The notes under the pieces are model-generated. The model had not been told where the DNA came from, ran no database searches, and saw nothing but the letters and a program-made list of their open reading frames with translations. A stretch of DNA of 64,000 nt from contig NZ_JABEQC010000002.1 in the NCBI RefSeq assembly GCF_013041605.1, positions 310,001 to 374,000 of the forward strand. The letters are read 5' to 3'. The DNA is from Vibrio plantisponsor. GTDB lineage: Bacteria > Pseudomonadota > Gammaproteobacteria > Enterobacterales > Vibrionaceae. A program made the position numbers and the translations under genes. This document shows, one piece after another, positions 56,052-64,000 of this stretch (positions are counted from its first letter, which is position 1; each line of letters starts with the position of its first letter).

Positions 56052-56522
56052 ATGAAAGTGATAGAAGGTGGTTTCCCAGCACCCAATGCAAAAGTAGCGA
56101 TTGTGATTTCTCGTTTCAACAGTTTTATTAACGAAAGTCTATTGTCTGGTGCCATCGACACTTTGAAGCGTCACGGTCAGGTGAGTGACGATAACATCAC
56201 TGTGGTTCGCTGCCCAGGTGCAGTTGAACTGCCACTTACTGCGCAACGTGTTGCAAAAACAGGTAAATTTGACGCTATCGTTTCTCTAGGCTCAGTGATC
56301 CGTGGTGGTACACCACACTTTGACTATGTTTGTAGTGAAATGAATAAAGGTTTGGCACAAGTGTCTATGGAATTTAGCATTCCAGTGGCATTTGGTGTAC
56401 TAACTGTTGATACAATCGATCAAGCTATTGAACGCGCAGGAACCAAGGCTGGTAATAAAGGTGCAGAAGCTGCACTAAGCGCACTTGAGATGATTAACGT
56501 TCTTTCTGAAATTGATTCCTAA
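56052..56522 (+). CDS. ribH: 6,7-dimethyl-8-ribityllumazine synthase
   Basis: RibH condenses the pyrimidine and DHBP intermediates to lumazine, the step before riboflavin synthase. The 156-residue protein has [13 protein letters not shown], the GAVELPL loop, and the catalytic His in [13 protein letters not shown]. It forms an icosahedral or smaller shell in this family. The stop overlaps the nusB start (TAATG), so nusB is coupled to it, as in E. coli. Confidence 0.96.
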   Translation: MKVIEGGFPAPNAKVAIVISRFNSFINESLLSGAIDTLKRHGQVSDDNITVVRCPGAVELPLTAQRVAKTGKFDAIVSLGSVIRGGTPHFDYVCSEMNKGLAQVSMEFSIPVAFGVLTVDTIDQAIERAGTKAGNKGAEAALSALEMINVLSEIDS

Positions 56523-56992
56523 TGGGGGCCAGTGTGAAACCAGCCGCACGTCGTAATGCACGTCAATTTGCGCTACAAGCTATTTATTCGTGGCAAATTA
56601 CTAAAGATAATGTTGCAACAATTGAAGAGCAATTTTTATCAAATGGTAAGTATGATGAAGAAGAGCATCACGCATCTGAACCAGCTCTAGCTGCGCCAGA
56701 AACTGACGTTGTTTACTTCCGCGACCTTTTAGCGGGTGTCGTGCTTAACCACATGGAACTTGATAGCAAGCTAAGACCTTTTGTGTCTCGCCCAATGCAA
56801 GACCTGGATATGATGGAGCTAGCATTGCTCCGTCTTGCAATGTACGAGATGACTCGTCGTGATGATGTACCTTACAAAGTCGTTATCAATGAAGCGATTG
56901 AGCTAGCGAAAGTGTTCGCAGCAGAAGATAGCCATAAGTTTGTTAACGGTGTGCTTGATAAAGCAGCGCCGCACGTACGTAAAAAATCGTAA
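56522..56992 (+). CDS. nusB: Transcription antitermination factor NusB
   Basis: NusB with NusE (S10) binds boxA RNA in rRNA and prevents Rho termination. The 156-residue all-helical protein has [16 protein letters not shown] and the family end [39 protein letters not shown]. It is coupled to ribH by a one-base overlap and followed by a strong terminator. Confidence 0.96.
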   Translation: MGASVKPAARRNARQFALQAIYSWQITKDNVATIEEQFLSNGKYDEEEHHASEPALAAPETDVVYFRDLLAGVVLNHMELDSKLRPFVSRPMQDLDMMELALLRLAMYEMTRRDDVPYKVVINEAIELAKVFAAEDSHKFVNGVLDKAAPHVRKKS

Positions 56993-57006
56993 TTCGATTT
57001 AGCATA

Positions 57007-57036
57007 TAAAGGTCAGCAATTGCTGACCTTTTTTAT
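57007..57036 (+). terminator. Rho-independent terminator of ribH-nusB
   Basis: AAAGGTCAGC and GCTGACCTTT pair around AATT, followed by a T-run. thiL starts within 50 bp after it. Confidence 0.88.
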
Positions 57037-57050
57037 ATCGTGAATATCAG

Positions 57051-58055
57051 ATGTCTATTCGACAGGATTGGAATGACCGAATGTTTGGTGAATTTAACCT
57101 AATCGATAAATATTTTTCTGCTCGTCAAACTCAGCGTAAAGATGTCCATCTCGCGCTTGGGGACGACTGTGCAATTGTGAAAGCACCGGAAGGAGTTCGT
57201 ATTGCTATTAGTACGGATACCTTAGTAGCGGGCACTCACTTCTTAGCGGATGCTAATCCTGCTTGGGTGGCTCACAAGGCATTAGCCTCAAACATCAGTG
57301 ATTTAGCAGCGATGGGAGCGACGCCTGCTTGGGTCTCAATGGCGTTAACTTTACCTTCTATTGATGAAGCTTGGCTCAAGCCATTTTGTGACGCATTTTT
57401 CGACCTCGCCAATTACTACAATATTCAGTTGATTGGTGGAGATACAACCAAAGGACCGTTGAGTATTAGCTTAACGGTTCAGGGGTTTGTGCCGGATAAG
57501 CGAGCTCTGACCCGTTCGGGGGCAAAAGTAGGCGACTGGATTTATGTCACAGGTGAACTGGGTGACAGTCAGGCAGGGCTAAGTGTTGTGCTTGATGCTG
57601 AGAAAAGACACGAACCTTTCGCTTTGGAGCTGGAAAAACGTCATTATATTTCTCATCCGAGAGTCTTGGCGGGGCAAGCTTTATTGAACGTTGCTTCGTC
57701 CGCGATTGATATTTCTGATGGTCTTATTGCAGACTTAAAGCATATTTTGAATCGCTCACAAGTCGGCGCTTCTATTGATACCAGCCTGTTGCCTATTTCT
57801 AAAGAGCTCATGCAGTTCCTTGGTGATATCTCAGTTGCTCAAAAATGCGCTTTAACCAGTGGTGAAGAGTACGAGCTATGTTTTACAGTGCCAGAGCAAA
57901 ATAAAGGTTCGCTTGAAAGTGTGCTTGCGCATACGGGAACCAAGGTGACCTGTATTGGTCAAATTCGACCTCATGGAACATTTGAACTGCACAACAAAAG
58001 CAAAAAGCTGAATTGGTCACTGGAAGGATATGATCATTTCAAGGCTGATGTATAA
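57051..58055 (+). CDS. thiL: Thiamine-monophosphate kinase
   Basis: ThiL phosphorylates thiamine monophosphate to the active diphosphate. The frame from ATG 57051 gives 334 residues. An in-frame ATG at 57081 (MFGEFNLIDKYF) matches the E. coli start better and gives 324. Family motifs include LALGDDCAIV, ISTDTLVAGTHF and GGDTTKGPLSIS. It overlaps no gene but is nine bases before pgpA, forming a thiL-pgpA pair like that in E. coli. Confidence 0.94.
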   Translation: MSIRQDWNDRMFGEFNLIDKYFSARQTQRKDVHLALGDDCAIVKAPEGVRIAISTDTLVAGTHFLADANPAWVAHKALASNISDLAAMGATPAWVSMALTLPSIDEAWLKPFCDAFFDLANYYNIQLIGGDTTKGPLSISLTVQGFVPDKRALTRSGAKVGDWIYVTGELGDSQAGLSVVLDAEKRHEPFALELEKRHYISHPRVLAGQALLNVASSAIDISDGLIADLKHILNRSQVGASIDTSLLPISKELMQFLGDISVAQKCALTSGEEYELCFTVPEQNKGSLESVLAHTGTKVTCIGQIRPHGTFELHNKSKKLNWSLEGYDHFKADV

Positions 58056-58064
58056 GGTAGAAGT

Positions 58065-58571
58065 ATGACGAACCCTAAATCACTCATTTCATTAAGTAAT
58101 CCTTGGCATTTGCTGGCTACCGGTTTTGGAAGCGGTTTGTCTCCCATTGTTCCCGGTACTATGGGTACACTGGCTTCTGTGCCGTTCTACTTGTTACTTG
58201 TGCAGTTGCCTCTATGGTTGTACGTATCTGTGGTGGTTGTCGCCAGTATCGTAGGGATTAAAATTTGCCAAATTACTTCCGATGACATGAAAGTGCATGA
58301 TCATGGCTCGATTGTCTGGGATGAATTTGCCGGTTTTTGGATAACAATGCTGGTGGTGCCGCTGTTTAATCTGCCTGTTTTCGATTGGAAATGGCTTGTG
58401 ACAGGCTTTGTTTTGTTCCGCTTTTTCGACATGGTAAAACCGTGGCCAATTGGCTGGCTAGACAAACGTGTCCATGGCGGGTTAGGCATCATGATTGATG
58501 ATTTAGTGGCGGGTGTGATGTCCGCTATTAGCCTTGGATTGATTGGCTATTGGGCGGGATGGATGGCCTAG
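58065..58571 (+). CDS. pgpA: Phosphatidylglycerophosphatase A
   Basis: PgpA removes phosphate from phosphatidylglycerophosphate to make phosphatidylglycerol at the inner membrane. The 168-residue protein has several membrane segments and the conserved GSGLSPIVPGTMGTL and SIVWDEFAGFW motifs with acidic residues. It is translated right after thiL. It is convergent with the yaeH-like gene across a shared terminator. Confidence 0.94.
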   Translation: MTNPKSLISLSNPWHLLATGFGSGLSPIVPGTMGTLASVPFYLLLVQLPLWLYVSVVVVASIVGIKICQITSDDMKVHDHGSIVWDEFAGFWITMLVVPLFNLPVFDWKWLVTGFVLFRFFDMVKPWPIGWLDKRVHGGLGIMIDDLVAGVMSAISLGLIGYWAGWMA

Positions 58572-58597
58572 TCTCTAGGTATTCTGCTAGAAAAATT

Positions 58598-58620
58598 AAG
58601 GTTCCCACTGGGAACCTTTT
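58598..58620. terminator. Bidirectional terminator after pgpA
   Basis: AAGGTTCCC (58598-58606) and GGGAACCTT (58610-58618) form a 9-bp stem with loop ACT and a TTTT tail. It separates convergent pgpA and the yaeH-like gene. Confidence 0.8.
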
Positions 58621-58639
58621 CTGTTTATAACCGTTGGAT

Positions 58640-59020
58640 TTACAGTTTGTCGAGGTCTGCTTCGATTTCCGCTATCTTGCTTGCGACCACTTTCTCCAAG
58701 TGGCGAAGATCTTTCAAAATCTTCTGTTTAACATCGATTTCTTGTGGTGTCTCTGGTCGGGTTATTTTGTTGAGTTCATCAATAATCAACGTTAAGTTGC
58801 GGTTGATTTCTGTGATCTCTTTATATTGATGACTTCCACTGTCAACCAAAACGCTTTTTTTCTGCCTTGGGTATTTGAATTTTACACTTTTGGCGAATAA
58901 TTCGCCTTTTTGCTTCTTAAAGTAGATCTTTAACACATCTTTTTGCGCCTCTTGGCGTAAAGAGTAGCGTTCTATCTGGCTAGGATCATGAATACCTAAG
59001 CCATTGAGGTGTGGAAACAT
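58640..59020 (-). CDS. yaeH: YaeH family protein (UPF0325/DUF3461)
   Basis: This 126-residue soluble protein is close to E. coli YaeH along its length, sharing [22 protein letters not shown] and [18 protein letters not shown]. It is helical and highly charged, and its function is unknown. As in E. coli it lies next to glnD and map. It starts 161 bp after the glnD stop and is probably transcribed from its own promoter. Confidence 0.9.
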   Translation of the reverse strand: MFPHLNGLGIHDPSQIERYSLRQEAQKDVLKIYFKKQKGELFAKSVKFKYPRQKKSVLVDSGSHQYKEITEINRNLTLIIDELNKITRPETPQEIDVKQKILKDLRHLEKVVASKIAEIEADLDKL

Positions 59021-59181
59021 AAGCGACCTCTAGGTTTGTGTTTTACATCAATTTTATAGGATCTGCGTAGTTTGAAATTTAGACAGACCCTGAGGTAAAT
59101 GTAGCAGCCTCGAAGTGTGTTAGATAGCTGATTTTGCTTAAATAGATCAAGTTGTGGACAAGATCGCTATTTATCACAGTT

Positions 59182-61821
59182 TCAATCTGGTGCTAGCTCT
59201 GAGACGTTCTCGATTAATCTTTCTCGTAACAGAGCTTCTTCTTCTTCACTTAATTTGTTGCCTTGTGGGCTGGTTAAGATGAATAAGTCTTCTGCGCGTT
59301 CGCCCATTGTAGTGATTTTCGCAGCGTGCAGATCCAAATTCAGTTCGGAAAAGGTAGCACCGACAGTGGCTAATAGCCCCGGAGTGTCAAGAGCTACGAA
59401 CTCCATAAGCGTGCGCTTTTTACTTCGGGTCGGCAAAAAGTCGACAGTGGTTTTCACTGTAAAATGCTTCAGCTGGCGAGGCAGTCGACGTGTTTTTAGT
59501 TCGAGAGCACTTTCGCTTTTTAGCACGTTAACAATGTGCTTGCTGAGAGCCTGATGACGAGCTTCTTCAATCACGGATCCATTCTGATCCAGCACCATAA
59601 AGGTATCGAGCACATAGCCATCTTTGCTGGTCATGATCTGTGCGTCATGGACGTTAAGGTTGCGTCTGTCCAACTCACCAACCACTTTGGCAAAGAGGGA
59701 GGGTTGGTCTTTGGTGTAGACAAAGATCTCGGTACCGCCACGAGGCGCACGTTTACTCAATATCACTAATGGTTGTGTTGGATCTTTGTGGCGAAGTAAA
59801 TGAGTACAGTGCCATGCGATTTGTTTGTGAGTATGACGCAGGAAATAGTCCGCTTTGAATCTTTGCCACAGCAGTTCAATCTCTCTGCTGCTAAAGCCTT
59901 CTTTACGTAACAAAGCGGAAGCTAGTTGTTGGTTGTGGCGAATACGGTCGCGCACATCTACAGGGTTTTCCAGTCCACGGCGCAGGGCGCGTTGAGTTGA
60001 ATAGAAAAGCTCTGCAAGTAACGTTCTTTTCCAACTGTTCCAAAGTTCAGGGTTGGTTGCACAAATGTCAGCAACCGTCAGACAAACCAAATACTCCAAG
60101 TATTCTTCGTCACGCACTTTTTTAGCAAATTCGATGATGACTTCAGGATCGTAAATATCGCGGCGCTGTGCAGTGACAGACATCAGCAGATGATTGAGCA
60201 CCAACCAAGAGACAAGTTTGGCTTCTGGCTTTGAAAGTCCATGCTCAATACAGAAATCATAAGCTTCTACCGCGCCGATCTCTGAATGGTCTCCGCCTCG
60301 TCCTTTCGCTATGTCATGGAAAATGGCTGCAAGAATGAGCAGCTCTTTTTTCTGCAATTTAGGATAGATCTCGCAACAGATAGGGTGTCTGTCATGATTC
60401 GCTGGGTCACCAAAGGTGTTGATGTGTTTGAGAAGACGGATACTGTGCTCATCAACGGTATAAGCGTGGAACAGGTCGAACTGCATCTGACCAACAATTT
60501 GGCTCCATTGCGGCAAGTAAGCGGCTAGAACGCCCAGTTTGTGCATTAAGCTGAATGCTCTGTGCAACGCATTAGGGTGACGTACAAGTTCCATAAACTT
60601 TTCGCGAGCTTCAGGAATGGTATGCAAGAACTTGTTCAAACGGCGGCGCGCAGTTCGTAACTGGCGCATGGTTGCAGGAGCGACACCATCGATAGTTGAG
60701 TCATTCGCGATATGGAGGAACATATCCAAAATCGTTTCTGGTCTTGCTTGAAACAGAGCCGGCTTTCTGGCTTCTATTAAGCTACCGCGACGTTGAAAAT
60801 CTTCATCAAGAATAACGGGTTCGCACTCTTCACCATTGTTTAGGATGGCTTGATCAAACAGCTTTAGCAGCATTTTGTTGAGTTCTGCTACTCGGCGAAC
60901 CGTGCGGTAGAACTCCTTCATCATCATTTCAACCGCTCGGTTACCTTCACCGACAAAACCTAAATGTTCTGCAACTTGTGCCTGCAAGCCAAATGTCAGG
61001 CGGTTGTCGTAGCGTTTAAGTTCCATATGCAGGGCAAAGCGTACACGCCATAAAAAGTCTTGGCATTCAACCAGCTCGCGATACTCTGCATCGGTTAAAA
61101 ATCCGTAGCGGCTCATCTCATACAGCGAGGTTGCGCCAAAATGGCGGCGGGCTACCCAGCTTAGAGTATGAATGTCACGCAGGCCACCTGGAGTCGACTT
61201 GATGTCTGGCTCAAGGTTGTAGGTGGTATCGTGATAACGAGCATGACGTTCACGCTGTTCTTGAATCTTCGCTTTGTAGAAGGTTTCGCTTGGCCAGAAA
61301 GATTCTGAATGAATCAGCATTTTCAGGCGGTGGAAGGTATCTTCACTGCCTGCTAATAATCGAGCTTCTTGCAAGTTGGTTGCGACCGTTAGATCTGCAC
61401 GGCCTATTTCTGAACACTCATCAACGGTGCGAACCGCGTGTCCCACTTCTAAGCGTAAATCCCAAAGCAGAGTAATAAATTCACTGACTTTGCGTTCTGT
61501 CTCTTCAGCGATTTTGTTGTTCGAAATGATCAAAATATCGATGTCAGAAAGTGGGTGAAGCTCACCACGCCCGTATCCGCCTACCGCGACCAAGCCAAGT
61601 TCCGGAATGTTCATAAAGCCGAAATGTTGCCATAAACGATGCAGGAGTAAATCCATATACTCTGAACGTCCTAGAACGAGATCGGTCACTGGGTGGTGGT
61701 TCAAAAATTCTTGCTTTTGATATTGGGCAAAATGTTCAAGCTGTTGTTTTAACTCACTGATGGTCAGTTGCTCATCAGAAAAAGTTAAAGGAGACTGAAA
61801 AGGCATAGTGAAAGCATCCAT
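59182..61821 (-). CDS. glnD: [Protein-PII] uridylyltransferase/uridylyl-removing enzyme
   Basis: GlnD senses glutamine and adds or removes UMP on PII proteins, controlling nitrogen metabolism. The 879-residue protein (E. coli 890) has a nucleotidyltransferase domain (GGYGRGELHPLSDIDILI), an HD hydrolase domain (AIFHDIAKGRGGDHSE) and two C-terminal ACT domains (ELDRRNLNVHDAQI, and GATFSELNLDLHAAKI). The start may be Met1 (61821) or Met6 (61806). It lies downstream of map with a terminator between them, as in many gammaproteobacteria. Confidence 0.96.
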   Translation of the reverse strand: MDAFTMPFQSPLTFSDEQLTISELKQQLEHFAQYQKQEFLNHHPVTDLVLGRSEYMDLLLHRLWQHFGFMNIPELGLVAVGGYGRGELHPLSDIDILIISNNKIAEETERKVSEFITLLWDLRLEVGHAVRTVDECSEIGRADLTVATNLQEARLLAGSEDTFHRLKMLIHSESFWPSETFYKAKIQEQRERHARYHDTTYNLEPDIKSTPGGLRDIHTLSWVARRHFGATSLYEMSRYGFLTDAEYRELVECQDFLWRVRFALHMELKRYDNRLTFGLQAQVAEHLGFVGEGNRAVEMMMKEFYRTVRRVAELNKMLLKLFDQAILNNGEECEPVILDEDFQRRGSLIEARKPALFQARPETILDMFLHIANDSTIDGVAPATMRQLRTARRRLNKFLHTIPEAREKFMELVRHPNALHRAFSLMHKLGVLAAYLPQWSQIVGQMQFDLFHAYTVDEHSIRLLKHINTFGDPANHDRHPICCEIYPKLQKKELLILAAIFHDIAKGRGGDHSEIGAVEAYDFCIEHGLSKPEAKLVSWLVLNHLLMSVTAQRRDIYDPEVIIEFAKKVRDEEYLEYLVCLTVADICATNPELWNSWKRTLLAELFYSTQRALRRGLENPVDVRDRIRHNQQLASALLRKEGFSSREIELLWQRFKADYFLRHTHKQIAWHCTHLLRHKDPTQPLVILSKRAPRGGTEIFVYTKDQPSLFAKVVGELDRRNLNVHDAQIMTSKDGYVLDTFMVLDQNGSVIEEARHQALSKHIVNVLKSESALELKTRRLPRQLKHFTVKTTVDFLPTRSKKRTLMEFVALDTPGLLATVGATFSELNLDLHAAKITTMGERAEDLFILTSPQGNKLSEEEEALLRERLIENVSELAPD

Positions 61822-61890
61822 GCTGGTATCTCTTATTGAGATAACAATTAAGTACGTGTTGAAATGAATCTAACAGATACGAACAGATAA

Positions 61891-61920
61891 AAAAATATCC
61901 CTGAGAGCAGGGATATTTTT
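61891..61920 (-). terminator. Rho-independent terminator of map
   Basis: AAAAATATCCCTG (61891-61903) and CAGGGATATTTTT (61908-61920) form a 13-bp stem with loop AGAG. It lies between map and glnD on the minus strand. Confidence 0.85.
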
Positions 61921-61944
61921 ATCGGTATTCAATTTTAATTTCGC

Positions 61945-62787
61945 TTAAGCGTTAACGAGGAAGCGAGGTAGTGATTCTTCTTCACGTAAGGTCAGAATTT
62001 CACAACCGTCCGCCGTGACCAGAATCGTGTGCTCCCACTGAGCTGATTTCTTGCCGTCTGCTGTGTAAACAGTCCAATCATCTTCATCATCTAAACGACA
62101 ACCGAACTTACCGGCGTTAATCATTGGCTCGATAGTGAATGTCATGCCTTCGCGAAGGATGGTGCGATCGCTGTTCTTGTAGTGAACCACTTGCGGCTCT
62201 TCATGGAACTCAGCACCAATGCCGTGACCACAGTAGTCGCGAACAATAGAAAACTTAGTGCTAGGGTTGTTCTTATTGTTGGTTTTGATGTACTTCTCGA
62301 TAGTTGTACCGATTTCACCAAGTTGAACGCCCGGCTTCACTTTCTTCAGTGATAAGTACAGGCTTTCTTGAGCAACCATACATAGGCGCTTATCTGCAGG
62401 AGATACATCACCCACTAAGAACATTTTTGATGTGTCACCGTGGTAGCCATCTTTGATAACAGTGATATCAATGTTAATGATGTCACCGTCTTTTAGTACC
62501 GCTGGGCGAACCAATTGACCGAAAGTAGTATCTTGAGTTGCAGGGATACCATGGCACACGATGTGGTTGATCGATGTACAGATTGACTTAGGGTAGCCGT
62601 GGTAATTGAGAGGTGCTGGGATTGCGCCTTGAACTTCGGTGATATGCTTATGGCAGATTTGATCCAGCTCTTCAGTGGTCACACCTGGCTTTACATATGG
62701 TTCAATCATCTCTAGAACTTCTGCGGCTAGGCGACCAGCAACGCGCATTTTTTCTATTTCTTCAGCATTCTTAATTTTTACAGACAT
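61945..62787 (-). CDS. map: Methionine aminopeptidase, type I
   Basis: Map removes the initiator methionine from nascent proteins. From ATG 62787 it has 280 residues (E. coli 264). A longer frame exists, but MSVKIKNAEEIEKMR is the family start. The dinuclear-metal ligands are visible in NIDITVIKDGYHGDTS (two Asp), GHGIGAEFHEEP (His), TIEPMI (Glu) and EHTILVT (Glu). It is divergent from rpsB, as in E. coli. Confidence 0.96.
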   Translation of the reverse strand: MSVKIKNAEEIEKMRVAGRLAAEVLEMIEPYVKPGVTTEELDQICHKHITEVQGAIPAPLNYHGYPKSICTSINHIVCHGIPATQDTTFGQLVRPAVLKDGDIINIDITVIKDGYHGDTSKMFLVGDVSPADKRLCMVAQESLYLSLKKVKPGVQLGEIGTTIEKYIKTNNKNNPSTKFSIVRDYCGHGIGAEFHEEPQVVHYKNSDRTILREGMTFTIEPMINAGKFGCRLDDEDDWTVYTADGKKSAQWEHTILVTADGCEILTLREEESLPRFLVNA

Positions 62788-63189
62788 CGGCTTTACTCTA
62801 TATATTCGTGTTTGCACTTGGTGCGTGCTAATCGCGTTATTGTATCAGTGGAAAGTGGAAGCGCAAGAAAACACTCAAATAAGAATTGTTATGATCGCCT
62901 ATAATGACTTCTAAGCGTAGAGCATATATCCATGAAATTTTACCAGCGTGAGTGTTAACCACTGACAAGTGGCTGGCATTTTTTTCTAGCCATAAAGGTG
63001 AAAAATATGGTATAAAGCGCGCCGGAATCAGGGTCTGTTTTCTTCTTTATAGGCGAATCAGATTTTGCTCCATAAACTTTTATCTTAAATCACACACATT
63101 CCGACACGTGTTCCGGGGTGCTCCAAGTATTAGCTTAGGAGTCGGATGCATGGGGGATGTGGAGGCCTAACCCCATAGAGGATTTTATA
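62788..63189 (+). promoter_or_regulatory. map/rpsB divergent region with rpsB promoter and S2 leader
   Basis: A -10 candidate TATAAA (63011-63016) is followed by a GC discriminator (GCGCGCC), typical of stringently controlled ribosomal promoters. The leader from about 63100 contains GGGGT/ACCCC (63115-63119 and 63170-63174) enclosing CTCC/GGAG (63121-63124 and 63138-63141) and ends with AGAGGA before the ATG. In E. coli and relatives the rpsB leader binds S2 for autogenous control. This one has the same kind of fold, so S2 feedback is likely. Confidence 0.6.
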
Positions 63190-63918
63190 ATGGCAACTGT
63201 ATCAATGCGCGACATGCTGAAAGCTGGTGTTCACTTCGGTCACCAAACTCGTTACTGGAACCCAAAAATGAAGCCATTCATTTTCGGTGCTCGTAACCGC
63301 GTTCACATCATCAACCTTGAAAAAACTGTACCAATGTTCAACGAAGCTCTAGCTGAGCTAGTTAAAGTTGGCGAGAAAAAAGGTAAAGTTCTTTTCGTAG
63401 GTACTAAGCGCGCTGCATCTGAAGCTGTTAAAGAAGCTGCTCTTGCAAGCAACCAATACTACGTAAACAACCGTTGGTTAGGTGGTATGCTAACTAACTG
63501 GAAAACTGTTCGTCAATCAATCAAGCGTCTAAAAGATCTTGAAGCACAGTCTACAGACGGTACTTTCGACAAACTAACTAAGAAAGAAGCTCTAATGCGT
63601 ACTCGTGAAATGGAGAAGCTAGAGAAATCTCTTGGTGGTATCAAAGAGATGGGCGGTCTACCTGACGCTCTATTCGTAATCGACGCTGATCACGAGCACA
63701 TCGCAGTTAAAGAAGCAAACAACCTAGGTATTCCAGTATTCGCGGTTGTTGATACTAACTCTAACCCAGACGGCGTTGACTACGTTATCCCTGGTAACGA
63801 CGACGCAATCCGTGCAGTTCAACTATACCTAAACGCAGCGGCTGAATCAGTAAATGAAGGCCGTAACAAAGACGTAGCTGTAGTTGCTGAAAAAGACGGT
63901 TTCGTAGAAGCTGAATAA
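63190..63918 (+). CDS. rpsB: 30S ribosomal protein S2
   Basis: S2 binds late to the 30S head-body junction and is needed for S1 binding. The 242-residue protein has the family start [27 protein letters not shown] and [19 protein letters not shown] 63190 has GAGGA upstream; a longer frame through the leader is not used. Codon use is strongly biased, as for a highly expressed gene. The usual partner tsf would begin after the right window edge; the last 80 bases hold no start. Confidence 0.98.
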   Translation: MATVSMRDMLKAGVHFGHQTRYWNPKMKPFIFGARNRVHIINLEKTVPMFNEALAELVKVGEKKGKVLFVGTKRAASEAVKEAALASNQYYVNNRWLGGMLTNWKTVRQSIKRLKDLEAQSTDGTFDKLTKKEALMRTREMEKLEKSLGGIKEMGGLPDALFVIDADHEHIAVKEANNLGIPVFAVVDTNSNPDGVDYVIPGNDDAIRAVQLYLNAAAESVNEGRNKDVAVVAEKDGFVEAE

Positions 63919-64000
63919 TAGCGGCTCCGAGTCTCACTTAGTGTATGAGTCAAAAACTGAAACATATGCTAGGTTATAGTTAGTATTGGGGGCCGATAAT

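Noticed and set aside
1..64000. CRISPR arrays, prophage, insertion sequences, tRNA or rRNA genes
   Set aside because: No regularly spaced direct repeats, integrase or transposase frames, or cloverleaf-type sequences were found on reading both strands.

Overview
The window reads as chromosome I backbone of a Vibrio (Vibrionaceae, Gammaproteobacteria). Three things point there: the Na+-translocating NADH:quinone reductase operon followed by apbE and nqrM; an OmpK-type outer-membrane channel; and the gene order recB-recD-argA ... pepD-permease-gpt-frsA-crl-proB-proA-nrdR-ribD-ribE-ribBA-ribH-nusB-thiL-pgpA ... glnD-map / rpsB. Nearly all of it is housekeeping sequence. I saw no insertion sequence, prophage, integrase, CRISPR array, tRNA or rRNA. 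I cannot name the species.

Layout. 1-4.2 kb: 3' part of recB, then recD (DNA repair). 4.2-9.3 kb: argA with an ArgR-like operator, a DUF2850 membrane protein, mltA, tcdA and csdE. 9.5-12.2 kb: csdA, yajL and panE on the minus strand. 12.3-15.2 kb: ompK with a CRP-like site in a long AT-rich upstream region, then an MFS drug exporter. 15.3-23.5 kb: a phosphoglycerate-uptake locus, with pyruvate kinase and pgtP on the minus strand facing away from pgtC-pgtB-pgtA on the plus strand. 23.5-27.8 kb: ampG, a periplasmic cyclophilin, yajG, rlmG and bolA. 28.3-35.6 kb: nqrABCDEF, apbE, nqrM. 35.6-41.0 kb: dinB with a LexA box, a YggN-like protein, a CHASE4-GGDEF cyclase and an Na+-coupled NSS symporter. 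41.1-45.2 kb: a rimK cluster (retropepsin-like zinc protease, RimK ligase, AstE-like deacylase) and pepD. 45.5-47.9 kb: a candidate CRP-controlled small RNA, a purine permease with a PurR-like box, and gpt. 48-52.3 kb: frsA, crl, proBA. 52.4-58.6 kb: nrdR, riboflavin genes, nusB, thiL, pgpA. 58.6-64 kb: yaeH-like gene, glnD, map, and rpsB with a structured leader.

How the parts work together. ApbE attaches FMN to the threonines of the SGAT motifs visible in NqrB and NqrC, and NqrM supports metal-centre assembly, so the Na+-NQR structural and maturation genes sit together. The Na+ gradient it makes would power carriers such as the NSS symporter downstream. The rib cluster makes the flavins NQR needs. 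The pgt locus pairs sensing and import of phosphoglycerates/PEP with pyruvate kinase, which consumes PEP.

The least explained items are: the roughly 230-nt terminator-ended transcript candidate at 45.59-45.82 kb; the apbE leader with mutually exclusive pairings next to its ribosome binding site; the structured 3' UTR of pyk; the degenerate AAA+ domain of PgtA; and the tandem start-codon repeat of the cyclophilin gene.
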